This document shows positions 51,530 to 62,011 of a DNA stretch of 64,000 nucleotides, in pieces. Location of the stretch: the NCBI RefSeq assembly GCF_900141735.1, contig NZ_FQYO01000006.1, positions 102,980 through 166,979 of the forward strand, written 5' to 3'. Position 1 is the first letter of the stretch; every line of letters starts with the position of its first letter. This DNA is from Wenxinia saemankumensis. GTDB lineage: Bacteria; Pseudomonadota; Alphaproteobacteria; Rhodobacterales; Rhodobacteraceae. The notes below the pieces were generated by a model that worked only from the letters and a program-made list of their open reading frames with translations, had not been told where the DNA came from and made no database searches. Both the position numbers and the translations under genes were made by a program.

Positions 51530-51894
51530 TCCCCGGCGAGGGCGCGGACGCTCTCCAGCACCTCCTCGTTGGCGAAGGGCTTGGTCATGTAGCGCGAGGC
51601 GCCGAGACTGAGGGCCAGGTCGCGGTCCCGGTCCTGGCCGCGCGCGGTCAGCATCATCACCGGCAACCGGCCCAGCCCCGGATCGGCGCGGATGTCGCTG
51701 AGGATGTCGAGCCCTGAGCGCCCGGGCAGCATCACGTCGAGGATCACCACGTCCGGCGGGTGGCGACGCAGCTTGTCGAGCGCGGTCGCGCCGTCGGCAT
51801 GCGTGTGCACCGTCCAGCCGGCGCGGCTGAGGATGAAGCTGATCGCTTCGGTGATGTTCGGCTCGTCCTCGACGACGAGCACCCGTTTGGCCAT
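51526..51894 (-). CDS. Single-domain response regulator
   Basis: This 122-residue receiver domain alone starts KRVLVVEDEPN (acidic pair Asp 10/Glu 11), with phospho-acceptor Asp 53 in VVILDVMLPGRSG, Thr 83 in MLTARGQ and Lys 105 in MTKPFANE. It has no output domain, so it must signal through protein contacts or relay phosphate onward. ATG 51894 gives the exact receiver N-terminus; codons further upstream are not conserved-looking. It is the promoter-proximal gene of the four-gene minus-strand operon and divergent from the ThiE-like gene. Confidence 0.92.
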   Translation of the reverse strand: MAKRVLVVEDEPNITEAISFILSRAGWTVHTHADGATALDKLRRHPPDVVILDVMLPGRSGLDILSDIRADPGLGRLPVMMLTARGQDRDRDLALSLGASRYMTKPFANEEVLESVRALAGE

Positions 51895-52081
51895 GGGCCC
51901 CCTCCCGCGGCGGACCCCGGCCCTCCCCGGCCGGCGCTGACGCCTCGGGGCGGAGTATCGACCGGGCCGCGGGGCGGAGTCAAAGCCCCTCGCCGCCCCA
52001 TCCCCCTTGGCGTTCCCCGCCCCGGACGGGTAGAAGCGCCGGAGCCGACGAGGGCCGAAGGACGAGGACCGGGACGAGACC

Positions 52082-52705
52082 ATGACCGATACGCAGGACG
52101 CCCCCCAGATCTATCTGGTCTCGCCGCCGGATTTCGACCTCGGCAGCTTTCCCGGCCGCCTCGCCGCCTGCCTCGACGCAGTGGAGGTCGCCTGCGTCCG
52201 CCTCGCCCTGGCCACCCGCGACGAGGATCGCCTCGCCCGCGCGGCCGACGCCCTGCGCGCCGTCACGCAGGAGCGGGACATCGCGCTGGTGATCGACAGC
52301 CATGTCCGCCTCGCCCTGGCGCACGGGCTCGACGGGGTGCACCTGACCGACGGGGCGCGATCGGTCCGCGCGATGAGGCGCGAGCTGGGCGAGGACGCCA
52401 TCGTCGGCGCCTGGTGCGCGCAGTCGCGACATGACGGCCTCACCGCCGGAGAACTCGGCGCCGACTACGTCGCCTTCGGCCCGGTCGGGGAGAGCGCGCT
52501 GGGCGACGGACGGCTGGCCGAGACCGAGCTCTTCGAATGGTGGAGTAAGATGATCGAGGTGCCCCTCGTCGCCGAGGGCGCGCTGACCGAGGCGGGGATC
52601 CGCACCCTCGCCCCGCACGCGGATTTCTTCGCCTTCGGCGAGGAGATCTGGCGCGAGGAGGATGCCGGCGCCGAACTGCGCCGCCTGGTCGCGATGACCC
52701 GCTAG
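52082..52705 (+). CDS. ThiE-like thiamine phosphate synthase family protein
   Basis: This 207-residue TIM-barrel protein resembles thiamine phosphate synthase: IALVIDSHVRLALAHGLDGVHLTDG, then WCAQSRHDGLTAGELGADYVAFGPV. The phosphate-binding IGGI-type loop of true ThiE is replaced by VAEGALTEAG, and the pyrimidine-site residues are not all recognisable. It may therefore be a paralogue with another role. No other thi genes are adjacent. ATG 52082 lies 187 bases from the divergent response regulator. Its end overlaps the convergent olsA by four bases. Confidence 0.72.
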   Translation: MTDTQDAPQIYLVSPPDFDLGSFPGRLAACLDAVEVACVRLALATRDEDRLARAADALRAVTQERDIALVIDSHVRLALAHGLDGVHLTDGARSVRAMRRELGEDAIVGAWCAQSRHDGLTAGELGADYVAFGPVGESALGDGRLAETELFEWWSKMIEVPLVAEGALTEAGIRTLAPHADFFAFGEEIWREEDAGAELRRLVAMTR

Positions 52706-53415
52706 GACGGCGCCCCGTCCAGACCCGAACGCACCGCATCCTCCAGCGCCCGGGCCCGGACCTTGCGATCCGCGCCGGGCGGGACGGGGGCGTGGTAGGT
52801 CACCCGGACCGCGCCCTGCCGAGGGGCGGACAGGACGGACAGCAGCGACGGGCCCAGCGCCATCTCTCCCCACCAGCCGTAGAAATCCGCGCGCGCCCCT
52901 GCCGGGGCGCGATAGGCCACCGTCACCGGCTGCACCGGCACGTCGTCGAAGGCGGCGAGCAGCGCCGTGCGGAACGGCAGGACGCGCCGTCCGTCGCTCG
53001 ACGTGCCCTCCGGGAAGAAGAGCAGGCGCTGCCCCTCCGCCGCGCGGGCGCGCAGCAGCGCCACCTGCCCCGCCGCCTCGCGCCGGACGCGGCGGATGAA
53101 TACCGTCCCCGTCGCCCGGGCGAGCCAGCCGATCCCCGGCCAGCCCGCCACCTCGGCCTTCGAGACGAAGACGATCGGCGCGGGCGCGTTCAGCACGAGG
53201 ATGTCGAGCCAGGAGGCATGGTTGGCGACCAGCGGGCCCCGGTCCGCCATCGGAGCGCCGCTGACGGCGACGGGCAGTCCGATGATCCGCAGCGCGCCGC
53301 GGCAGACCCCGCAGGTCAGCCGCCCGGTCCAGGGGCGCCCCGCGCCGTGGCAAAGCCGCTCGACCGGGCGGAGCGCCAGCGTCAGGGCGAGGCCGCCGAG
53401 CAGCAGCGCCACCAC
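52702..53415 (-). CDS. olsA: 1-acyl-glycerol-3-phosphate/lyso-ornithine lipid O-acyltransferase
   Basis: This 237-residue PlsC-family acyltransferase has the HX4D motif ANHASWLDIL and the substrate motif FFPEGTSSDGRRVLPF, with an N-terminal membrane helix. Following olsB in the same direction it is most likely OlsA, which adds the ester-linked acyl chain to lyso-ornithine lipid. GTG 53415 is the first standard start codon. However, the same frame continues upstream for about 40 codons to the olsB stop (AESAPPPGRPSPTW, a run of prolines, then GWLRALRRAVP), which looks like coding sequence. A non-standard start such as CTG near 53535 is possible. Confidence 0.83.
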   Translation of the reverse strand: MVALLLGGLALTLALRPVERLCHGAGRPWTGRLTCGVCRGALRIIGLPVAVSGAPMADRGPLVANHASWLDILVLNAPAPIVFVSKAEVAGWPGIGWLARATGTVFIRRVRREAAGQVALLRARAAEGQRLLFFPEGTSSDGRRVLPFRTALLAAFDDVPVQPVTVAYRAPAGARADFYGWWGEMALGPSLLSVLSAPRQGAVRVTYHAPVPPGADRKVRARALEDAVRSGLDGAPS

Positions 53416-53527
53416 CGGGACGGCCCGCCGGAGCGCCCGCAGCCATCCGGCCGGCCCTGGCCGGGGCGGCGGGGGCGGCGGCGGGCCGGCCCAGGTCGGC
53501 GAGGGCCGCCCCGGCGGGGGCGCGCTC

Positions 53528-54274
53528 TCAGCCAGGATGGACCCCGAGCAGCGCCCGCGCCCGGGCCGGCATCGCGGCCGTGTCCAGCACCATGCAGACG
53601 TCGAGCGTGCCGAAATCGCGGTCGATCCAGGCGCCCGCGCCGACCGCGCCGCCGAGGCGGAGATAGGACTTGATGAGGGGGGGCACCGCGCGCGCCGCCG
53701 CGGGACGATCCGCCGGCGGACCGGCCGGGACCGGCACCGGCGCCCGGCTGGCGGGGCGGAGCGCGGGCGGCGCGAGATGGGCCTCGAACAGCAGCTGCAG
53801 CGCGGCGAGATGCGGCGTCGGGTCGGCGCCGGGGAAGGACGCGGTGCCGAAGACGATCTCCACCCCCCGCGCCTCGACCAGCGCGGCGAGGCCGGACCAC
53901 ATCTGCCAGAGCGGCGCCCCGCCCCGGCAATCGGGGGCGAGGCAGATCCGCCCCAGTTCCAGCAGCCGGCGCCCGGAGGCGCGCAGCGGGGCGAGGTCGA
54001 ACTCGGCCTCGGCGCAGAACCGCCCCCCCGCGCTGTCGATCAGGCGGCAGGTGCCGACGACGGACCGGTCGGCCGGGCGGGTGGGATCGACGAGGATCAG
54101 GTGATCGGCCCCGGCATCGAAGGCATCGCTCTCCAGCCGCGCGGCATGGTCCACCCCGGGACCGTCGCCGCCCCGCTCGGCCACGAAGACCTCGTAGCGC
54201 AAGCGCTGCGCCGCGCGTCGTTCGGCCGCGCCCTGCGCGAGCCGCACCTCAAGCCCGGGGGCCCCGTCCAGCAT
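53528..54274 (-). CDS. olsB: L-ornithine N-alpha-acyltransferase OlsB
   Basis: This 248-residue GNAT-fold acyltransferase of the OlsB/hemolysin-like group makes lyso-ornithine lipid from ornithine and 3-hydroxyacyl-ACP. Family landmarks are RLRYEVFVAERG, DHLILVD followed by VVGTCRLI, LELGRICLAPDCRGG and VPPLIKSYLRLGG, then WIDRDFGTLDVCMVLD at the end. ATG 54274 is the start. A Pro/Ala-rich insertion is visible at about residues 165-185. Together with olsA this gives the two-step, phosphate-free lipid pathway common in alphaproteobacteria. Confidence 0.88.
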   Translation of the reverse strand: MLDGAPGLEVRLAQGAAERRAAQRLRYEVFVAERGGDGPGVDHAARLESDAFDAGADHLILVDPTRPADRSVVGTCRLIDSAGGRFCAEAEFDLAPLRASGRRLLELGRICLAPDCRGGAPLWQMWSGLAALVEARGVEIVFGTASFPGADPTPHLAALQLLFEAHLAPPALRPASRAPVPVPAGPPADRPAAARAVPPLIKSYLRLGGAVGAGAWIDRDFGTLDVCMVLDTAAMPARARALLGVHPG

Positions 54275-54380
54275 CCCGCTCCCTCGCCGGCCAGATCGTC
54301 CGCCGCCGATCTATGGCGATGGTAAGATTTTGGCAACCAATGCCGGGCTACAGACGGGAGGAGGGACGCGGCGCGTCCGG

Positions 54381-54560
54381 TCAGACCTGAACGGGGATCA
54401 GCATGACCGTGCGCGCATCGATGACCACCTTGCCCTCGTGCTCGAAATTGACCGTGACCCGGTCGTTCACGTTCGACTGGACCTGGCCGCGGCCCCAATC
54501 GGGCCGATCCGGGTGCTGCACGAAGACGCCGGGCGTGAGATAGGAAGAAGACGAGGACAT
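54381..54560 (-). CDS. DUF3553 protein
   Basis: This 59-residue protein reads SSSSSYLTPGVFVQHPDRPD, then WGRGQVQSNVNDRVTVNFEH and EGKVVIDARTVMLIPV. The PGxxVxHPDxPxWGxGQVQS and VTVNFEHxGK patterns are diagnostic of DUF3553, a small beta-barrel-like domain related to the CarD/UvrD-tail type. ATG 54560 is the family start. Larger upstream extensions would run through the divergent chpT gene. The start is only 12 bases from the chpT start, head to head. Confidence 0.82.
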   Translation of the reverse strand: MSSSSSYLTPGVFVQHPDRPDWGRGQVQSNVNDRVTVNFEHEGKVVIDARTVMLIPVQV

Positions 54561-54572
54561 ATGGAGCTGGCC

Positions 54573-55208
54573 ATGAAACCGGGAAACGGGGCCGGGCACG
54601 AGAGCCGGGCGGCGGCCGAACTCGCGGCGCTCGTCGGCTCGCGGATCTGCCACGACCTGATAAACCCGCTCGGCGCCATCGGCAACGGGGTCGAGCTGAT
54701 GGAGCTTTCGGGCGCGCCCGGCGGGCCCGAACTGTCGCTCGTCGCCGACAGCGTCGCCGCCGCCAATGCACGCGTCCGGTTCTTCCGCCTCGCCTTCGGC
54801 CGCGCAGCCCCGGGGGCCGAGATCGCGAGGGCCGAGGTTGCAGACCTGCTCGCCGCCGCGGCGCGAGGCGGGCGCAGCAGCTATTTCTGGGCCGTCGAGG
54901 GGGCCCTGCCCCGGGCCGAGATCCGGGCCGTCCTGCTGGCCCTGCTCTGCATCGAGACAGCGACCCCGCGCGGGGCCGAGGTGCAGATCAGGCGCGAGGG
55001 CGGGCGATGGCGCCTCGTCGCGGAGGCGGCCACGATCGACCCCGCGCCCGCCCTCTGGACCCCGCTCCTCGCCCGGCAGGTGCCTGACGGGCTGACGCCC
55101 GCACAGGTGCAGTTCGGGATCCTGCCCCCGACGCTGCACGATCTCGGCTTCGGCATCGAGATGGATGTCGGGCGGAGCCGGATGATCGTGACGCTCGGGC
55201 CGGACTGA
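54573..55208 (+). CDS. chpT: Histidine phosphotransferase ChpT
   Basis: This 211-residue homologue of ChpT relays phosphate from CckA to CtrA and CpdR in alphaproteobacterial cell-cycle or motility control. The dimerisation/phospho helix reads LVGSRICHDLINPLGAIGNGVEL with the phospho-accepting His 27. The C-terminal Bergerat-like ATPase fold is degenerate, as in all ChpT. ATG 54573 has GGAG six bases upstream. An in-frame ATG at 54561 would add four residues and touch the divergent DUF3553 start codon (CATATG). cckA and ctrA are not in this window. Confidence 0.87.
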   Translation: MKPGNGAGHESRAAAELAALVGSRICHDLINPLGAIGNGVELMELSGAPGGPELSLVADSVAAANARVRFFRLAFGRAAPGAEIARAEVADLLAAAARGGRSSYFWAVEGALPRAEIRAVLLALLCIETATPRGAEVQIRREGGRWRLVAEAATIDPAPALWTPLLARQVPDGLTPAQVQFGILPPTLHDLGFGIEMDVGRSRMIVTLGPD

Positions 55209-55533
55209 CCCCGCGCCGGGCTCCGGCTGCGTCCGGCCCCGACGCCCGGCGCGATCCGGGGGACGGCAGGGGCCAGCGCAGCGGTGAATCGGGTCATCGG
55301 GTCCGGACCGGGATCGCGCTGAAGGGCGGCCTCCGGACGGCGCATGCCGGCGGGCGGACCAGCGACGCGGCGGCAGGCGGGCCGACCGCCCGGAACCCGG
55401 CCCCCGCCGCGAACGCGGGGACGGCCGGCCACGGGACAGGGCGCCGCGCGCCGCCCTGCCCGTCATTGACTTGGCGCGTGGTCCGCACAGGACGGTGGCG
55501 ACCGTGCCCGGGTGGGCCCGGACACTGCCCCGA
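55209..55533. other. Gap between convergent chpT and proA, nothing seen
   Basis: These 325 bases are very GC-rich with no reading frame that looks conserved and no clear hairpin plus U-run. They separate the ends of two convergent genes. Confidence 0.6.
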
Positions 55534-56798
55534 TCAGCGGCGCACCGCGCCGCCGCCCTCCACCAGATACTTGAACGAGGTCAGCTGTTCGGCCCCGACC
55601 GGCCCGCGGGCATGCATCTTGCCGGTGGCGATCCCGATCTCGGCCCCCATGCCGAACTCGCCGCCATCGGCGAACTGGGTCGAGGCGTTGTGCATCAGGA
55701 TGGCCGAATCCAGGTTGGCGAAGAAATGGTCCCGCGCCTGCAGATCCTCGGTCACGATGGCGTCGGTATGGTTCGACCCGTAGCGCCGGATATGGGCGAT
55801 CGCCTCGTCCACCCCGTCGACCAGCCTCGCCGCGCAGATCATGTCGAGGTATTCGCGCCCGAAATCGCCCTCGGCCGCCGGCACCGTGCCCGGCAGCTTC
55901 GCCAGCTCGCCCGCCGCGCGCACCTCGACCCCGGCCGCCAGCAGCGCGTCGATCAGGACCGGCCCGTGCTGCGTGTAGAAGCGCCAGTCGATCAGGAGGC
56001 ACTCGAGCGCGCCGCAGATCCCCGTCCGCCGCGTCTTGGCATTCAGCACGATCTCGGTCGCCATCGCCGGGTCCGCGGTCGCGCCGACATAGGTGTGACA
56101 GATCCCCTCGAGATGGGCGAAGACGGGCACCCGCGCCTCGTCCTGCACGCGGGCGACGAGACTCTTGCCGCCGCGCGGAACGATCACGTCGATCCAGGCG
56201 CTGGCCCGCAGCATCTCGCCCACCATCGCCCGGTCGCGCGTCGGCACCAGCTGGATGGCGTCGTCGGGCAGGCCGGCCTGGCGCAGCCCGGTCGCCATCG
56301 CGGCGTGGATCGCCGCGTTGCTGCGGAAACATTCCGACCCGCCCCGCAGGATCACCGCGTTCCCCGCCTGCAGGCAGAGCGCGCCGGCATCGGCGGTCAC
56401 GTTCGGGCGGCTCTCGTAGATCACGCCGACCACGCCCAGAGGCGTGCGCACGCGCCGGATGTGCAGCCCCGAGGGGCGGTCCCATTCGGCGATGGTCTCG
56501 CCCACCGGGTCGTGCTGCGCCGCGACTGCCCGCAGCCCGTCGCAGATGCCCCGGATCCGGTCGTCGTCCAGCGTCAGGCGGTCGATCATCGCGGGCGTCA
56601 GCCCCTTGCCCTCGGCCTCGATCAGGTCCTCGGCATTGGCGAGGAGGATCTCGTCCCGGCCGGACCAGAGGGCCTCGGCCGCGCTGACCAGCGCCGCGTG
56701 CTTGCGGTCCGACCCGGCGGTGGCGAGCACCTGCGCGGCCTTGCGCGCGCGGGCGCCCATCTGCGCCATCAGCGCGGCGGCGTCGTCGAGATCTTTCA

Positions 56799-56802
<4 letters not shown>
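55534..56802 (-). CDS. proA: Gamma-glutamyl phosphate reductase ProA
   Basis: This 422-residue NADPH-dependent enzyme reduces gamma-glutamyl phosphate to the semialdehyde in proline synthesis. Motifs include [32 protein letters not shown] and the catalytic-Cys region [20 protein letters not shown] 56802 overlaps the proB stop (ATGA), so the pair makes the kinase-reductase complex in step. It ends the obgE-proB-proA run. Confidence 0.96.
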
Positions 56803-59008
<2,206 letters not shown>

Positions 59009-59587
59009 TCAAGCGCGGCGCGCCGCCTCCCAGGCGGGGCGGGTGAGGCGGAACATGGGCCGGTCGACCATCGCGCCGCGGCAGGGGAACCAGGTCCGGT
59101 CCGTTCCGTCGGGAACGAAGCCCGACTTGCGCAGCAGCGAGGTGGAGCGCAGGTTGTCGGGATGGACGCCGGCGCGCACGTCCTGTCCGGCCGGGGTGGC
59201 ATCGGGATCCGCGCCATCCGGGCTTCCCCCGGCGAAATGGCGCGCCAGCACCGCCTGCAGCGCTTCCCCCCCGTAGCCGCGCCGCCAGCAGGCGCGCCGG
59301 ACCCAGTAGCCGATCTCGGCTCCCAGCGCGATCGATCCGACCAGACCTTCGCCCTTGCGGGCGATGGCCCAGACCTTCACCCCGTCCTCGGCCGTCTCGG
59401 CGATGAAGGCGCGGGCATCCGCCTCGGAATAGGGCCAGGGCGGACCCGAGAGCCAGCGCGTCACCTCCCAGTCGTCGAGCGCGGAGGCGAGCGCGGGCGC
59501 GTCGGAGGGACGGAACGGGCGCAGGGCCAGCCGCGCGGTGTGGAAGGTCGGGATCACGGAGCGGGCCCGTCCGCCGCCATCCGGCAC
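59009..59587 (-). CDS. GNAT family N-acetyltransferase (RimJ type)
   Basis: This 192-residue GNAT starts with [11 protein letters not shown], typical of RimJ/RimL-like enzymes. The acetyl-CoA loop is in [19 protein letters not shown], and [17 protein letters not shown] is motif B. GTG 59587 is the longest start; GTG 59557 (beginning IPTFHTARL) fits the family N-terminus better and neither has a clear ribosome-binding site. It lies between rpmA and obgE with another GNAT. Confidence 0.84.
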   Translation of the reverse strand: MPDGGGRARSVIPTFHTARLALRPFRPSDAPALASALDDWEVTRWLSGPPWPYSEADARAFIAETAEDGVKVWAIARKGEGLVGSIALGAEIGYWVRRACWRRGYGGEALQAVLARHFAGGSPDGADPDATPAGQDVRAGVHPDNLRSTSLLRKSGFVPDGTDRTWFPCRGAMVDRPMFRLTRPAWEAARRA

Positions 59588-59639
59588 TCATGCCCCGCCA
59601 CCGGCGCCCTCGGGACGAGGCGCCGGGTGGCGAGCGCGA

Positions 59640-60176
59640 TCACCTGCCTGCCCGCAGGGTATAGGTCCAGGTCGGCACGCAGGTGCCGCGGGCGACGGAA
59701 TAGGCCTCGGCATCGCCGAGATAGTCGAAGCCGCAATTCGTCAGGACCCGGGCCGAGTTCGGGTTGTCCTGGAAGACCTCGGCGAAGATCGTGGCCGCGC
59801 CATGCGGGTTCGCCGCGATCAGCGCCTGCACGGCGCCTGTGGCGACGCCGGTGTTCCAGAAGGCCGGGGCCACCCAGTACCCGACCCGGGACTGGTCGCG
59901 GTCCATCCGCTCGAAACTGACGAGGCCCATCACCTCGGACAGGCCCTGGGCGGAGCCGTCGATGATCCATACGTCCTCCACCCGGTCGGCGGCCAGCGCG
60001 CGGCGCAGGAACGCCTCCACCGCGCCGGGCGGCAGCGGATGCGGGATCGACCGCGTCATCGTCGCCACGCGCGGATCGCCCGCATACATCGTGAGCAACC
60101 CCTCGTCCGAGCGGCGGGGCGGGCGCAGGTCGAACCTGTCGCCGCGTATAGTCACCTGGTCGGCGGGTGTATCCAT
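59640..60176 (-). CDS. GNAT family N-acetyltransferase
   Basis: This 178-residue RimJ-like GNAT contains DRFDLRPPRRSDEGLL, SRVGYWVAPAFWNTGVATGAV (acetyl-CoA loop with a degenerate Q/RxxGxG motif) and FQDNPNSARVLTNCGF. ATG 60176 has a strong GGAGGAGGGGG ribosome-binding sequence about eight bases upstream. An ATG at 60230 would add 18 residues. It is followed 52 bases later by a second GNAT, perhaps an old duplication. An rpmA terminator lies upstream, so the pair has its own transcript or reads through. Confidence 0.82.
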   Translation of the reverse strand: MDTPADQVTIRGDRFDLRPPRRSDEGLLTMYAGDPRVATMTRSIPHPLPPGAVEAFLRRALAADRVEDVWIIDGSAQGLSEVMGLVSFERMDRDQSRVGYWVAPAFWNTGVATGAVQALIAANPHGAATIFAEVFQDNPNSARVLTNCGFDYLGDAEAYSVARGTCVPTWTYTLRAGR

Positions 60177-60330
60177 GATGACCGCCCCCTCCTCCCGGGT
60201 GCGGTCGGTCGCGCGATCTGTCTGGGTCATTATCCTGGACTCGTGAAGACTTCGTTGCATCCGCCGCCGGCGGGCCGGGGGCGGCGCCTCCTCCGCGCCG
60301 ATCCGTCCTGCCATCTGGGGGGCGGGGCCG

Positions 60331-60365
60331 AAACGACAAGGGGACCGGCCTTGCGGCCGATCCCC
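60331..60365 (-). terminator. Intrinsic terminator after rpmA
   Basis: On the minus strand GGGGATCGGCC, loop GCAA, GGCCGGTCCCC form an 11-pair stem with one G-U pair and a GNRA loop, followed by CTTGTCGTTT. It starts 30 bases after the rpmA stop and would end the rplU-rpmA transcript. Confidence 0.75.
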
Positions 60366-60394
60366 CTGTTGCGTTCCCGCTGCGGGGTCTCGGC

Positions 60395-60664
60395 CTATTC
60401 GGCCGCCTGCGCCTCCGGCGCCACCTCGATGAAGGTGCGGCCCTTGAGGCCCTTGCGGAAGGTCACGCGGCCCTCGACGGTCGCGAAGATCGTGTGATCC
60501 TTGCCCATCCCGGTGCCGACGCCCGGCCACATCTTGGTGCCGCGCTGGCGCATCAGGATGTTGCCCGGGATCACGGCCTCGCCGCCGAACTTCTTGACGC
60601 CGAGACGGCGACCGGCGCTGTCGCGCCCGTTGCGGGAGGAACCGCCTGCTTTCTTGTGTGCCAT
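60395..60664 (-). CDS. rpmA: 50S ribosomal protein L27
   Basis: This 89-residue L27 begins [20 protein letters not shown] and continues [19 protein letters not shown] and [10 protein letters not shown], a full match to the family. L27 sits near the peptidyl transferase centre. ATG 60664 has AGGAG upstream, 36 bases after the rplU stop. A terminator follows. Confidence 0.98.
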   Translation of the reverse strand: MAHKKAGGSSRNGRDSAGRRLGVKKFGGEAVIPGNILMRQRGTKMWPGVGTGMGKDHTIFATVEGRVTFRKGLKGRTFIEVAPEAQAAE

Positions 60665-60700
60665 GGCTCTTCTACTCCTGGTCTGTTGTCACCGCGGGCT

Positions 60701-61417
60701 TCAGCCCTTGGCGAGATCCTTGGCCTGCTCGACCCAGCCTTCGCGCTCGATCCGGCCCTTGAAGTTCAGCTGCTCGTCCATCTGCGCGATGTCGGCCTCG
60801 GTCCACGCGGCGATCTGCGCGTAGGAGGTGACGCCGGCGGCGTGCAGCTTCTTCTCGATCGCCGGGCCGACGCCCGACAGCTTCTTCAGGTCGTCGGACG
60901 AGGCGGCGGGATCGACCGTCTGGTCGGCCTTCTCGGCCTTCGGCGCCTTGGCGGGGGCGGCGGACTTCTCGGCGGCATCGCCCTCGGCCACGCGGCGGGT
61001 CATCTCGGCCTGCCGCTCGCGGTTCTGCGCGTAATCGCCCCGGTCCGAGGCGACGCCCTTGTAACCGGCGATGCCGGCGCCGATGGCGGCCTTCACGTCG
61101 CTCTTGCCCGCGCCCGTTTCGAGGAAGTCGGTGATGCGGACGAGCGTGAGCTGCTGGCGGTGGCCCTTCGTGCGCTTGGAGCCGTGCTTCCGGCGGCGCT
61201 TGACGAAGTGGATGACCTTCTCGCCCTTGATGTGGTCGATGACCTCGGCCTGGACGGCCGCGTCGGCGACGAGGGGCAGCCCGAGGGTGGAGCCCATCAT
61301 CAGGATGTCGTTGAACTGGATCTTCTCGCCGGGATCGGCGGCGATCTTCTCGACCCGCAGGACGTCGCCCGAGGCGACCTTGTACTGCTTGCCGCCGGTC
61401 TTCAGAACCGCAAACAT
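60701..61417 (-). CDS. rplU: 50S ribosomal protein L21 with C-terminal helix-hairpin-helix extension
   Basis: This 238-residue protein has residues 1 to about 103 as a standard L21 ([38 protein letters not shown]). A linker rich in Ala, Lys and Glu follows. The last 65 residues form a helix-hairpin-helix domain ([20 protein letters not shown], then [15 protein letters not shown]) that ordinary L21 proteins of about 103 residues lack. The helix-hairpin-helix part could bind rRNA or DNA. ATG 61417 follows AGGAAAG. It is first gene of the rplU-rpmA operon. Confidence 0.95.
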   Translation of the reverse strand: MFAVLKTGGKQYKVASGDVLRVEKIAADPGEKIQFNDILMMGSTLGLPLVADAAVQAEVIDHIKGEKVIHFVKRRRKHGSKRTKGHRQQLTLVRITDFLETGAGKSDVKAAIGAGIAGYKGVASDRGDYAQNRERQAEMTRRVAEGDAAEKSAAPAKAPKAEKADQTVDPAASSDDLKKLSGVGPAIEKKLHAAGVTSYAQIAAWTEADIAQMDEQLNFKGRIEREGWVEQAKDLAKG

Positions 61418-61574
61418 ATCTCTTTCCTTCGTATCCCGCGCCCTGCGGCCCCGGCCCTGCCGGCGTTGAGGGGGACGAGGTCCCGCCTTCGGACTGCGCG
61501 CCCCGATGGGGGCGTTCGTTTCGCTGTGGTCCCGCGCCGCCCCACCCGACGTCATGGGCGGAAAGACGCGAAAG

Positions 61575-61596
61575 CCCGGCAAGGGGTCTTGCCGGG
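61575..61596 (-). terminator. Hairpin upstream of rplU, terminator-like
   Basis: CCCGGCAAG, loop of four, CTTGCCGGG is a perfect nine-pair stem. On the minus strand it is followed by CTTTCGCGTCTTTCC. It could end transcripts entering from the DUF2059 gene or act as a leader structure 158 bases ahead of rplU. On the plus strand it is not followed by Ts. Confidence 0.45.
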
Positions 61597-61665
61597 ATGG
61601 GGGCTTATCGGGAGGAGTGGGCCCGGAGTCAAGCCCCGCCCCCCTTCCAGCGCCGAGACCTTCCC

Positions 61666-61998
61666 ATGCCCCTCGCCCCTTTCCGCCGCGCGGCCGCCCC
61701 CCTGCTAGCCGCCGCCCTGCTCGCCGCCTGCGCGCCGCTCGACGACCTGCGCCGCCTCGCCGATCCCGCGCGGACACCGACCAACGCCGCCGTCGAGGTC
61801 GCGGTCAAGGCGAACCACGGCTCGGTCATCCAGGACATCCTGGCAGGCGGGGGGCCCGCCCTCGCCGCGGCCTACGATGCGGGACGCGTCCCCGCCGGCG
61901 ACCGCGCCGCCCGGACCCTGCAGCTGCAGGGCAACATCGCCCTCTACAACGACAACCCGGGCGCGCTCGCGCTCGCCATCTCGTCCTTCGGCGCCTGA
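61666..61998 (+). CDS. Small predicted lipoprotein
   Basis: This 110-residue protein has a lipoprotein signal, basic PFRR, a hydrophobic run and lipobox LAAC (Cys 22). The remaining 88 residues are soluble and Ala-rich (VIQDILAGGGPALAAAYDAG, then LQLQGNIALYNDNPGALALA). I do not recognise the family. ATG 61666 lies after CGCCGAGACC without a strong ribosome-binding site. It converges on the DUF2059 gene with 13 bases between. Confidence 0.65.
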   Translation: MPLAPFRRAAAPLLAAALLAACAPLDDLRRLADPARTPTNAAVEVAVKANHGSVIQDILAGGGPALAAAYDAGRVPAGDRAARTLQLQGNIALYNDNPGALALAISSFGA

Positions 61999-62011
61999 GA
62001 CCCGGGCCGGA

